Assembly: GCA_048359995.1 (NCBI GenBank)
Contig: DBGCPK010000002.1
Coordinates: forward strand, 11,945-75,944
DNA: 64,000 nt
Source of the DNA: UBA3210 sp048359995
GTDB taxonomy: Bacteria; Bacillota_I; Bacilli_A; RFN20; CAG-449
Reading direction: 5' to 3'
The notes below the pieces were generated by a model that was not told the origin of the DNA, did no database searches, and saw nothing but the letters and a program-made list of their open reading frames with translations. Both the position numbers and the translations under genes were made by a program. Below, piece after piece: positions 55,528 to 63,903 of the stretch (its first letter is position 1; every line of letters begins with the position of its first letter).

Positions 55528-56834
55528 AAATTACCTCCATATATATCTTTAAATTGACGAGCTTCGTCATCTTGGATCTCGTTATCTTCGTTCTTACTTG
55601 AACTCGCAAGTATTTTTCTTTTCGTTATCGCGGTCGAAATCCCGAAAACCATCGTGCGAATCGCCAATATCCCTGTAAAGGAGGCGGGTATGAGTTTATA
55701 CAGAATTCGTGCCGAAACAAACCAACCTCCGATAAACATCGCAAGAGATATAATCAATGCAGTCCATCCTATAAACGACGCGACGATCTTATAGCATCCG
55801 ACGAAAGATTTGCCATTTCCCTCTCTGTGCAATTTTCCGATTGACCACATCGCCAAAGCAACTATCAAAGGCGCTATCGCCAAAGTGGAAAACAAGGCGA
55901 TCGTACTGACAACGTAGGAAACGAAAGTATATCCCGCGGTATCATAGTAAACTTGCTTAATAAAGCCATCGACGTCCGTGATTTCTCCGTCGGGACATTT
56001 ATTGTAATAACCCCCGAAGACAACCGGTACTCCGCTATCCGTTTCAAAAGATCCCGAACACAGATTGTCAAAAACATAGAAATAATACGCTTTTCCTGCC
56101 TTTATGTAATGATTGTAATAATAATCACGCAAGACAGGAGCTTTGGCTCCTTGAAACGATGAATTGACTTGATCGTAATAGTATTTGACATACAAATAGT
56201 AAAGCGATTTATCGTATTCTTCTTCTGTCAAAGCGCTTTGCTTTGTTTTTAGTTCGGCATATTTTTTTCTTGCCTCAGCGCAATACTCCTCATCGGTTTC
56301 CGTACTGATTTTTTCTAAATAAGCCGCGTAAGATTCTCCTAAATCCGAAGAGATCACCATTTCTTCATCGGTATAGGTAACTTTCAACGTATACTCTTTC
56401 TTTGCATCTTCATTGAGCAGGCGATATTCTTCGAAACTGATTTCTTTGCCGTCCTTTATAGCAACCTGTTCAAAACAAACGAGCATATCCGAAGGGCGCG
56501 TATCCACGATCAGGTCATAACCATTCATCGTATACAAGGTTCTATCCAGATCGTCCGTATAGGTGTTTATTCTCATATCGACATTTGCCTTTTGCTCTTT
56601 AATGTCGATGCGTACATTGCCGTCGAATGCCCTATGAATAAATTGCCTATACTGCCCCGCGCGATCATAATTCGATCCGAACGGCAAGACATCCGAAGCA
56701 TAATAGCCGAACAGAAAGAATACCATTGCGAACACAATTGCCAACAAGGCAGATCCCAATCCAAATCTCGGTGCTTTTTCCGCTTCTTTATTCAAAAAGA
56801 AACTTAATCCGAAAAATTTCAACCATTTTTTCAT
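55524..56834 (-). CDS. Polytopic membrane protein of the sugar importer locus (DUF1189-like plan)
   Basis: 436 residues. One helix at about 28-50, an extracytoplasmic domain of about 250 residues rich in Tyr, Asp and Glu, then three helices at about 300-400 and a charged cytoplasmic tail. The layout, and the phrase YDLIVDTRP after the first strand pair, recall DUF1189 proteins such as MalA, which are encoded beside maltodextrin ABC importers in streptococci; the resemblance is by topology and setting. It is placed between the ATPase and the esterase genes. It is not a permease: no EAA loop is visible. Function unknown; a scaffold or regulator of the importer is a guess. Confidence 0.7.
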   Translation of the reverse strand: MKKWLKFFGLSFFLNKEAEKAPRFGLGSALLAIVFAMVFFLFGYYASDVLPFGSNYDRAGQYRQFIHRAFDGNVRIDIKEQKANVDMRINTYTDDLDRTLYTMNGYDLIVDTRPSDMLVCFEQVAIKDGKEISFEEYRLLNEDAKKEYTLKVTYTDEEMVISSDLGESYAAYLEKISTETDEEYCAEARKKYAELKTKQSALTEEEYDKSLYYLYVKYYYDQVNSSFQGAKAPVLRDYYYNHYIKAGKAYYFYVFDNLCSGSFETDSGVPVVFGGYYNKCPDGEITDVDGFIKQVYYDTAGYTFVSYVVSTIALFSTLAIAPLIVALAMWSIGKLHREGNGKSFVGCYKIVASFIGWTALIISLAMFIGGWFVSARILYKLIPASFTGILAIRTMVFGISTAITKRKILASSSKNEDNEIQDDEARQFKDIYGGNL

Positions 56835-56883
56835 CGTATCGTTTCCTTCCCTCCTTTCCGATCATTTTGCTTTTATCTTTTCT

Positions 56884-58584
56884 CTAAGCCGATCGTCCGC
56901 ATTCTCTTTTCATAATAGAAAGTCCCGACTTTTTATCGAATAAGTGAATTCTCTTCTCGTCAAACAACATCTTGATGATATCGCCCGCGCGGTTATCGTT
57001 GCGATCGTTGATACAAATAATGCTGTCGGTATTTTCAGGTGTTATTTTCACAAATAAATGAGTGGTACTTCCGAGAATTTCTTTAATATTGAGAATCGAA
57101 GTTAATCCATGATCATCGCCTATTTTAATATGCTCGCCTCGAATTCCCAAGGTCGCTTCGTGTTCTTTTTCATCTAGATATTCTTCGTCGATTTTTCTCA
57201 TATTCGCAAACTTGTATCTTTGTCTTTCGCCGTTTGAAAAACAAACGACCAACTCTTCCTCTTCTTTTTTTATTTTGACATCGAAGAAATTCATCTGAGG
57301 CGTTCCTATGAAACCTGCGACGAATTTGTTTGCGGGAAAATCAAATAAATTCGTAGGGCTGTCGATTTGCTGTATAATTCCCGACTTCATAACTACGATA
57401 CGAGTTCCCATCGTCATCGCCTCGATCTGATCGTGAGTAACATAGATAAATGTCGTCTTTAAACGTTCGTGTAATTTCACGATTTCCGATCGCATCGACG
57501 TTCTTAGTTTGGCGTCGAGGTTCGACAACGGCTCATCCAATAGCATCACTTTCGGTTCGCGCACGATTGCTCTTCCCAATGCGATACGCTGTCTTTGACC
57601 TCCGGACATTTGTTTAGGCTTACTATCGAGAAGTTCGGAAACGCCTAATATTTCTGCCGCCCATTTTACTTTTTCCGCGATAATCTCTTTGGCAATGTGT
57701 TTATATTCATATACCTGAACCGGAGTCGTTGAATAATATTCTAAATCGCTTTCTATTTTTTTCTTTCTATCTGATAGCGCCAGTTTTACTTCGCCTTCGC
57801 GTATATCCGAAAGGTTTATACCGACTGTCTTCGCAAGTTCTTCTGCCTTTTTCTTTTCTTCCGCGATCCGACTCGCAGGGCTTCCTGTATATTTCATTTT
57901 GACTATCTTTACGGCGGCCTTTTTGGCATCCAACACGGCATTGGCCTTTATATTCAGCGCTTTAATCGCCTTTTTGCACCGCGCCTTACTCTCTTTAATC
58001 GCCGATTTATCTTCGCATTCTTTATTTCTGTTCTCAATTAACTTTCGATATTCCGTCTCCAATTCCCGCATTTTGCTTAAAAAGACGATCTCCGTATCGT
58101 GTTCTTCCGCGTATCGCAAATCAGCATTTACAATATTCAGTGTGCTCTTCAACTCATGTATTTTTTTCTTATCGATAGCTAACAGAGGTTTTCCGTTTTT
58201 ATCTCTTTTCTCCACGGGAATTCTACGCATTTTTAAGCCAAAAGCGATATTCTGTTCGGCACTCATATGCGGATACAGCGCATAATTCTGAAATACCATC
58301 GCAATATCTCGATCTTTTGGTGCAACATCATTTACCAAGCGATCTCCGATATATAAATCACCGGCAGAGATATCCTCCAATCCGGCAATCATTCTCAAAG
58401 TCGTAGACTTACCGCAGCCGGAGGGACCGACAAATACTATAAACTCGCCGTCCTCGATCTCCATATTAAAATCTTTAACAGCCAGAAAATCCCCTTTGCG
58501 CGTTCCTTCTGTATTTCTTTTTTTGCTTTTTCTTTGCTTAACCGAATATACTTTATAAATGTGCTTTAATGATAATTTTGCCAT
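56884..58584 (-). CDS. Sugar ABC importer ATPase (MsmK/UgpC type) with long coiled-coil insertion
   Basis: 566 residues, against about 370 for MalK/MsmK. Walker A GPSGCGKST (53-61), Q-loop Gln99, signature MSGGQ (326-330), Walker B VMLLDEP (346-352), His384, and the C-terminal regulatory TOBE-type domain (about 405-560). All motifs are intact. The excess is an insertion of about 170 residues at roughly 125-297, in the helical subdomain between Q-loop and signature. It is Lys/Glu/Ala-rich with strong coiled-coil character. A second insertion of about 16 residues lies before Walker A. From memory, Mollicutes UgpC-like ATPases are similarly long. It is the first gene of the carbohydrate cluster and should energise the importer encoded at 42-46 kb. 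Confidence 0.93.
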   Translation of the reverse strand: MAKLSLKHIYKVYSVKQRKSKKRNTEGTRKGDFLAVKDFNMEIEDGEFIVFVGPSGCGKSTTLRMIAGLEDISAGDLYIGDRLVNDVAPKDRDIAMVFQNYALYPHMSAEQNIAFGLKMRRIPVEKRDKNGKPLLAIDKKKIHELKSTLNIVNADLRYAEEHDTEIVFLSKMRELETEYRKLIENRNKECEDKSAIKESKARCKKAIKALNIKANAVLDAKKAAVKIVKMKYTGSPASRIAEEKKKAEELAKTVGINLSDIREGEVKLALSDRKKKIESDLEYYSTTPVQVYEYKHIAKEIIAEKVKWAAEILGVSELLDSKPKQMSGGQRQRIALGRAIVREPKVMLLDEPLSNLDAKLRTSMRSEIVKLHERLKTTFIYVTHDQIEAMTMGTRIVVMKSGIIQQIDSPTNLFDFPANKFVAGFIGTPQMNFFDVKIKKEEEELVVCFSNGERQRYKFANMRKIDEEYLDEKEHEATLGIRGEHIKIGDDHGLTSILNIKEILGSTTHLFVKITPENTDSIICINDRNDNRAGDIIKMLFDEKRIHLFDKKSGLSIMKRECGRSA

Positions 58585-58615
58585 AATGCCCCTCCCGAAT
58601 AAATCTAAAAATTAT

Positions 58616-58658
58616 AAAAAAAACGCCGCTTTGACGGAAATTCCGGCAATCGCAGCGT
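58616..58658 (-). terminator. Hairpin with T8 tract just upstream of the importer operon
   Basis: Minus strand: CGCTGC ... GCGGCG stem enclosing an inner CGGAA/TTCCG hairpin, followed by eight T residues, ending about 30 nt before the ATPase ATG. It could be a terminator for upstream transcription or a leader attenuator. Confidence 0.6.
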
Positions 58659-58672
58659 CATATAAATACGAT

Positions 58673-58699
58673 AAAAAACCGAGTAAAAGGAATGCTCGG
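58673..58699 (-). terminator. Second, tandem minus-strand terminator
   Basis: Minus strand CCGAG ... CTCGG stem with a 10-nt loop, then six T residues. It lies just upstream of the other hairpin; two successive terminators insulate or attenuate the importer operon. Confidence 0.6.
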
Positions 58700-58722
58700 C
58701 GCGAATAGACAATATTATGTTA

Positions 58723-58750
58723 CTTGCTTGCTTGCTTGCTTGCTTGCTTG
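58723..58750. repeat. Tetranucleotide tandem repeat (CTTG)7
   Basis: Seven perfect CTTG units in a row, the only such microsatellite I found in the window. Copy number of such repeats changes by slipped-strand replication. Here it lies between the importer operon and the island. Confidence 0.95.
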
Positions 58751-59361
58751 CAGAGGTCATGTCAGAAAACAAGGACACTGCAAATCCTCCGGTTGAAAAC
58801 ACCGGAACACTGTTATTCGCTGTTGTCACAAATCTCATCGTCTGAACCTCTATCTTGGTTGCCTGCCGATTCCCCAACTTTTCGCTGCGAAATCCAGCAT
58901 GCTTGAAAACATTCAGTAAAAAAGAACCGAACGTCCCCAAGCACTGCAAGTGAGGCCCGACCAAGAGCCTGTTGTATCATACCAGAGAACGTCCGGTAAG
59001 ATGCGTAAACACAATCCTACCGGATACATTTCACCTAAAGATACAACAAATACGGTTCTACTTGGTCGGTTTCACTTGCATTTGCTGAAATATAACGGTT
59101 TTCAAAAAGCACAGTGTCAATGCAGAAGATTACATTGACCTTATACTTGGCAATATAACTTCTAAAAGGATGTATTTCAAATCATATTGTGTCATTTTTT
59201 TAGCCGAACTCAATTTTTCTGCTTTTCAGATCTCGAAAGAAGGCATTGGGGAAATACATCGTAGGAGTTTCCATTGCCGGAGAAATCTCAATAGGCGGCA
59301 GATTGACGTTGTTGATCTTGCAAAAAAAAGATCGGCTGAGCTGTAGTCTTTACACGGGAGA

Positions 59362-60054
59362 TCACTTTTTGACAGCCTGATCTCGTGAACATTTTGTCAG
59401 GCGTAGAATTTCCGCAGTCTTCACACCGCCGTCCAGCTGAATAGCGAACCACGTCCGCTTGTTCATATGGAAAGCAGACAGGAAACGCCTGTCGGCGAGA
59501 GTTGTATCTCTTTTTTCATTTGGTATGCGCAGGAGAATAAACTCCGATATGGAATCATCCGCCAGACCGAATTTCCGTTTGGGAAGCCGCATCATCACTG
59601 CATACCATTTCCCCGTGTCCGCCCTGCGCAGTACAGCAGATTCAGGACTGTCTTCCCAGAGGAATTCAAGTTCTTCTCCCCACTGACTCCTGACAGTTTC
59701 AAGCAGTTCGCGGCTCTGATTTTGGATAAAGACATTCCGCTCAAAGCAGGATGCGGCTAACCGTTTCAGGAGCGATGTGACCGCTTTACGCACCAGACCG
59801 GCAAACCTCCCGTTTGCATTTGCCACTCGATACAGGGTGTATTCATCCCCGGAGTCGGGATCCAGCACCCTCTCGGATATAACTCCCCTGACGGAGGTGC
59901 AGATGTGGCATTCAAGGGGCGTGCCCTCAATAGGAACAGTATACCGCCAGCCGGAACCGTCTTCGCGCTGGAAGCCGAAAGCGGAAAGTGTTGAAGAGCG
60001 CACACGCAACCGTGTGAATTCACTCAAAGTTTCATGATAGTCTGTGAAACTCAT
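59362..60054 (-). CDS. MmcQ/YjbR-like protein
   Basis: 230 residues. The C-terminal 110 residues carry the YjbR/MmcQ family pattern: KWYAVMMRLPKRKFGL, then ISEFILLRIP and a final FLSAFHMNKRTWFAIQLDGG (strand, turn, His-x-Asn-x-x-x-W). The fold is a CyaY-like DNA-binding-type domain of unknown role. The N-terminal 110 residues form an additional domain beginning with YHETLSEFTRLR that I do not recognise. Ribosome site GGGGAG. The gene starts 11 nt after the nucleoside deoxyribosyltransferase-like gene, so the two form an operon. Codon and base composition is much more G+C-rich than the cluster to the left. Confidence 0.8.
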   Translation of the reverse strand: MSFTDYHETLSEFTRLRVRSSTLSAFGFQREDGSGWRYTVPIEGTPLECHICTSVRGVISERVLDPDSGDEYTLYRVANANGRFAGLVRKAVTSLLKRLAASCFERNVFIQNQSRELLETVRSQWGEELEFLWEDSPESAVLRRADTGKWYAVMMRLPKRKFGLADDSISEFILLRIPNEKRDTTLADRRFLSAFHMNKRTWFAIQLDGGVKTAEILRLTKCSRDQAVKK

Positions 60055-60065
60055 TCCCGTCTCCC

Positions 60066-60719
60066 CTAAGAAAACAACTCCAGTTCCGCCTTTTCTCTGA
60101 CGATCTGTTCAATCCGATCTTTTGTCATTGTCTTATCCAGCTCTTTTCCACAGGCTTTGACAACCCAGGAATAGATTTTTTCCGCTTTTGCCAAATCGCC
60201 TTGAAACAAGGAAGGCATGGTGCGAACACGATCAAATCCGGAAATGACCTGTGTGGCGATCTCGCCCAGATAAGCGCTTAAACCATCCGGACTGGATACG
60301 TACTGATGATAGAGATTCATAGCATGGATCCGCACTGTCAATGAGCGGGGGTAATCCGAACACATCAAATTCCATGGATCGCTGGAGACTGTTTGATCCC
60401 CGGCATTTCGGAAGTCCGTCCGCAGGAGGACACAAGGAATATCCAGCATCTTGGTGATCATAAACTCGACCACGGTTCCGGAGTCAAGATCTGTTCCGTC
60501 AAAATTAAAAAGAGCCAGATGACAGCTCATGACCAGTTCCAGATCACCATTCCGGATACTGGTGTTGCGAAGCTGGTTCCCTTCTGTATCCTGGGGCAGA
60601 ATCGTCTGATAAAAGCCATGGGAGACCTTTTGAACAGCATCGCTCAGCAGGCGGTTGCCAGAAAGATGTTTGAAATCAAAAAGATCCCCCGCATGATAGA
60701 TCCTCATTGCCGCAGCCAT
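60066..60719 (-). CDS. Nucleoside 2-deoxyribosyltransferase-like protein
   Basis: 217 residues, cytosolic. Start of a Rossmann-like strand, RIYHAGDLFDFKHLSGN, and the family signature DLELVMSCHLALFNFDGTDLDSGTVVEF, in which the Asp-x-Gly-thr-x-x-Asp-Ser-Gly-x-x-x-Glu arrangement holds the nucleobase-binding Asp and the catalytic Glu of this fold. The family exchanges or cleaves bases on deoxynucleosides; stand-alone relatives also occur in stress and defence loci. The last 40 residues are a Lys/Glu-rich helix. It is co-directional with the YjbR-like gene. Exact reaction unknown. Confidence 0.82.
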   Translation of the reverse strand: MAAAMRIYHAGDLFDFKHLSGNRLLSDAVQKVSHGFYQTILPQDTEGNQLRNTSIRNGDLELVMSCHLALFNFDGTDLDSGTVVEFMITKMLDIPCVLLRTDFRNAGDQTVSSDPWNLMCSDYPRSLTVRIHAMNLYHQYVSSPDGLSAYLGEIATQVISGFDRVRTMPSLFQGDLAKAEKIYSWVVKACGKELDKTMTKDRIEQIVREKAELELFS

Positions 60720-60814
60720 TTTTCATCTCTTGAAATTACGCACAATCAGCGAATTCTGTTTCAATCATATGTTAAAATTGAATGAGCCTCTCTGCTAAAA
60801 GCGGTAACAACATT

Positions 60815-61246
60815 TCACGAATCCTCCATCATTTCGGAGAAAATTGATCCGCCAATATACGAAATATCATCCAGATGAATGATCACCCCGGTATCCAAAG
60901 TTATGATTCGTTCTGGAAGAGATATATTCTTTATTGATCCCGTAGTCGTTTGATATTCTCCGCCGGATTTTCGCTCGTCCGGAACGAAGTGTACTATATC
61001 CGCCTCGGAGGAACCTTTCAACCTGCTTATCAGGAAATCGAATCTCCTGTTAAGTTCGTTCTGTTCCTGTTCACTTAGTTCCCGGCGTTCCGTCGTGAGC
61101 CGTCCGGTTTCAGCAATACTGTCATCATATCCCGTCAGCGCGGCAAATGGCGCGAACTGTGCGGCTCTGTCGAGCATCGGCATCTGCGGATGCTTCTGCG
61201 AGACGTGGTGCGGCAAGTGGATGATGTCGGCATAAGGACTGTTCAT
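60815..61246 (-). CDS. YolD-like protein
   Basis: 143 residues of the YolD-like family, small proteins encoded directly after Y-family polymerase genes in Bacillota and thought to modulate SOS mutagenesis. The family phrase MPMLDRAAQFAPFAALTGYDDSIAE at about 22-46 is clear, and the C-terminal VHFVPDERKSGGEYQ ... DDISYI segment is the SH3-like end. The ATG overlaps the polymerase stop codon (ATGA) with GGAGGA upstream, so the original operon is intact here although the polymerase is truncated. Confidence 0.9.
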   Translation of the reverse strand: MNSPYADIIHLPHHVSQKHPQMPMLDRAAQFAPFAALTGYDDSIAETGRLTTERRELSEQEQNELNRRFDFLISRLKGSSEADIVHFVPDERKSGGEYQTTTGSIKNISLPERIITLDTGVIIHLDDISYIGGSIFSEMMEDS

Positions 61247-61970
61247 TTCCGATGTCCTCCTATCTGTTCGTTCCGCACCTTGCCTGTCGCGCCTTTCTCC
61301 AGATTCATGCCCTTGAGGATGGCATTCGCTCCCATACGTTTTTTGATGTTGAGAACTGCCTGCTGAAGACGCTTCTCCTTGTCCAGCTCCGCCTGTTCCG
61401 CCGCTTTCTTTTTTTTCAGTGCCTCGTAATCCGCGAAAAGATCGGGCTGCTCCTCCGGGGCAGCCGGGATGTCCTTCTCGTTAAGGACGTGCGCCGCCAC
61501 GACCGTGATGCGCCGGACCAGCAGATTCGAGTCAACACAGCGGTCGAACAGTTTCATCATGGCTTCCGTAATGATCCGACCGGACGAGGTGTGCCGGTCC
61601 AGATTGATCGAACCGTGCGCCTCCTTCGGAACCGGGCGGCCGTAATGGTCGATCCGCACCGGTCCGGCGTATCTCATGCGGCGGTCCGAATCGGTCAGAT
61701 TGGAGGCGTCATATCCCACGGTCAGGACCAGCTGATCGGTCACGAGATGTTTTTCCACGAGATCGAGCACCAGCTGGTCGGTCATCTCACGGGCGACCAG
61801 TTTTCCTTTGTCAAATTCATACGGCTCCTGCAGAACCTGACCGGAACTGATGCTGTTGTTCTCCGGTTTGTATGCCTTGATCTCCGCGATAGTGACCGGC
61901 TCCCAGCCCCAGGCATGGTCGATCAGCAGTTCCGCATTGATACCGAAGGTCCGGTAAAGAATATCCTTCC
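61243..61970 (-). pseudogene. Y-family DNA polymerase (DinB/UmuC-like), 5' truncated
   Basis: About 240 C-terminal residues of a Y-family translesion polymerase. The family text begins at LYRTFGINAELLIDHAWGWEPVTI and continues through the little-finger domain (GSGQVL-type INNSISSGQVLQEPYEF, REMTDQLVLDLV), the conserved DRHTSS segment and the C-terminal QQAVLNIKKRMGANAILKGMN tail. The palm and fingers with the metal-binding Asp residues are missing. At about 61965-61975 the sequence passes without a gap into an IS1380-family transposase on the same strand. The remnant cannot polymerise. The YolD-like gene still overlaps its stop codon. Confidence 0.88.
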
Positions 61971-62545
61971 GACTCGAACAGTTCAGCCGACTTGTCGACA
62001 GGAACATTTCCCCATGAATAATGCCAGACATTTTTTCCATCACGGGACGGCTGTTTTTCACCATACTGTTTCCCAAGTTCCAAATAACGCTCCCGAGGCT
62101 CCTTGCGATGGTTGCGTTTCACGATGAATTTCACCCCGTATTCATCCAGAACTTTGATGAATTTCCGGTCGTCGTGACCGGAATCAACCCGGACAACGAT
62201 TTGTCGGAGATCAATTTTCAACGCTTTCACCTGTTCCAAGCAGCGCCGGAGAAATTCCACCGCTCCATTCTCGCTGTGCTGACTGCCAATCCGCAATTCA
62301 TTGGCGAGCATATAGCCCTCGCTCCCGAGATAGGCGAAGATTGGCGCGTATCCATCAATTTGATGATAGGTTCGGGCAATCCCCTCTTTCTTGCAGCCGG
62401 GATTCAGCAATGCGGCAACGTCGATATCCAGCGGAATCAATTTGTGTTTTCCGATTTTTACCGTTCCAAACGATTCGACCTTGCGCAGAAGATCGCGCAT
62501 AGCATAATCCAACAACGTCTGCCGGGAATTGAGCTTCGCGATTAA

Positions 62546-63452
62546 GAGCCTATCCCTAAATAACCCCAATTTTTCGAAATGCAATGATGCTTGCTGCCAG
62601 TTGAAGCAATGCCTCATATGAAGCGTTTGTCTTTTCATAGCGAACCAGTAGCTTTCGAAAGCGGTTGAGCCATGAATGAGTGACTTCGACAATCCAGCGC
62701 TTGGCCTTGTATCCATGCTGAATCGCTATTTTCTCTTCTCCGCGAGGACGAATATGCGGGATGTAACGATACTTTTCCATTATCGCTTCTGATTTTTCTC
62801 CGGAATAACCAGCGTCGGCACAGAGGTTCTGCTTGGTTTTTCCGCGAGGTTTTCGAACCCGATTTTTCAAAACTTCTTCAACTTGTGTAACATCATGTCT
62901 GTTGGCTCCGGTCACGACGATTGACAACAGGACTCCACGTTCGTCTACGAGAATGTGTCGCTTCGTCCCATTTTTTTCCCCTGTCTGTAGGGTTGGGGCC
63001 TACCGTTTCCCGAGCTGTTGGAGCTTTTGTCATAGACCCATCAATACTTTGCCATCGCCACGCAATACCTTCCAAGTCATCATACTCAGCCAGCCCCTTC
63101 TTCCAGAGTTTCAGAAAGAATCCGGCTGCTTCCCATTTTCGAAAATAGCGATGGACACTACTCGAACTACCATATTCTTTCGGCAAGGCTTTCCATTGAA
63201 TTCCGGTACGAAGAACATACACGATTGCTTCAAATATCTTGCGTGATTCCATTGGCTTGCGCCCGGCTCCTCTTCGACGTTGATATTCCTTGTCATTATC
63301 CCGCTTGACCTTGGGAATTAAAGGCTCAACTTTGGACCAGAAGCCGTCCGATACTTCCCATGCTTTTGTCGTTGCCATACTCGCCTCCATTATCTGATAG
63401 GATAATATGGCATATTATTTTTAATTTTCAACTCCTATTTAGGGATAAGCTC
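62546..63452 (-). mobile_element. Complete IS5-family insertion sequence (IS427-like), 907 bp
   Basis: Ends are 17-bp inverted repeats GAGCCTATCCCTAAATA (62546-62562) and GAGCTTATCCCTAAATA (63452-63436 on the minus strand), one mismatch. Flanking TAA copies (62543-62545 and 63453-63455) form the 3-bp TNA target duplication typical of the IS427 group. Inserted into the IS1380-family transposase gene. Both transposase frames are complete, so the element may still be active. Confidence 0.95.
62556..63378 (-). CDS. IS5-family transposase in two frames joined by programmed -1 frameshift
   Basis: The first frame starts at 63378 (GGAGG upstream; an in-frame ATG at 63390 is less likely) and ends at 62893. 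The second is open to 62556. An A7 tract on the coding strand (62971-62977, GGGAAAAAAATGGG) lies in the overlap; slipping back one base changes GKKWDEATH into GKKNGTKRHILVDE, the family-conserved phrase. The joined protein of about 274 residues has the DDE set: Asp in SIDGSMTK, Asp in ADAGYSGEK and Glu in RWIVEVTHSWLNRFRK, as in IS427-group transposases. Transposition frequency would be limited by frameshift efficiency. Confidence 0.92.
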
Positions 63453-63758
63453 TAAATCCAGACGTTGACGCAAGGTCTCTTCAGACGGAACACGTTCCAG
63501 TTCCAGCGCAAGCCGAAACGCCAACTCATCCCGGAACAACTCGATATCGGCAAAATCAGTGCGCGCAAGCGTGAACAGCCCGACCACCGATTTGATGATT
63601 CCGCTGTTGGATATCCAACCTTTTTTGATGCGATCCGTTGTCATTTTAGCCACACGTGCCAATCCGCGATTGTCTTTCAGCAAGGCTCCAACCATGGCGA
63701 TACCGCCAGTGGCTATAATATCTTCCTTGCTTTGAGTTATTTTAAACCGAGTCGCCAT

Positions 63759-63903
63759 TCATTTCACCCGTCGGGTTGAGTTTATCCATGTCTCGAAACA
63801 CATACATAATATACTGCGACTCAACATCTTTTTCTTCTATTTTATCGTCGATTTCACCAATTATTTCACGGATTCAGGCCTAAGAACTTATCAACTAATA
63901 ATA
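63759..63903. other. Interval upstream of the IS1380 transposase fragment
   Basis: Contains no complete gene. On the minus strand the transposase frame is open upstream of its ATG as far as a TGA near 63880 (text REIIGEIDDKIEEKDVESQY, then MYVFRDMDKLNPTGE), which may be the trace of another gene or of the element's leader. The A+T-rich segment GCCTAAGAACTTATCAA at 63878-63894 could be the end of the neighbouring IS5-like element. Confidence 0.4.

Larger units (their letters stand above)
58585..59361. other. 777-bp non-coding interval at the composition boundary
   Basis: It holds the two minus-strand terminator hairpins and the CTTG tandem repeat. An open minus-strand frame (58605-58964) runs through both hairpins and the repeat, which makes it an unlikely gene. 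The rest (58960-59361) shows no convincing frame, RNA or inverted repeat. Base composition rises from the A+T-rich sugar cluster on the left to the G+C-rich island on the right. Confidence 0.6.
61966..63758 (-). pseudogene. IS1380-family transposase, interrupted by an IS5 element and truncated at its C-terminus
   Basis: The N-terminal piece is encoded at 63758-63453 (MATRFKITQSKEDIIATGGI ... SEETLRQRLDL) and the rest at 62545-61970 (IAKLNSRQTLLDYAMRDLL ... VRVDSGHDDRKF ... SWGNVPVDKSAEL). Removing the IS5 element and one TAA copy restores a continuous frame through RLDLIAKLNSRQT, which proves the order of events. VVRVDSGHDD holds one Asp of the DDE triad. The last 130 or so residues, including the catalytic Glu region, are lost where the frame meets the polymerase remnant. 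Inactive. No right-end repeat of the element was identified. Confidence 0.9.

Noticed and set aside
58605..58964. 119-codon minus-strand frame containing the CTTG repeat as Ser-Lys-Gln-Ala units
   Set aside because: It runs through two terminator hairpins and has no ribosome site; treated as non-coding, although repeat-driven phase variation cannot be excluded.
61817..62716. Continuous 299-codon frame on the minus strand spanning the end of the IS5 element, the IS1380 transposase piece and the polymerase junction
   Set aside because: It is a composite of three unrelated pieces; beyond the junction it reads the polymerase remnant in the wrong frame.
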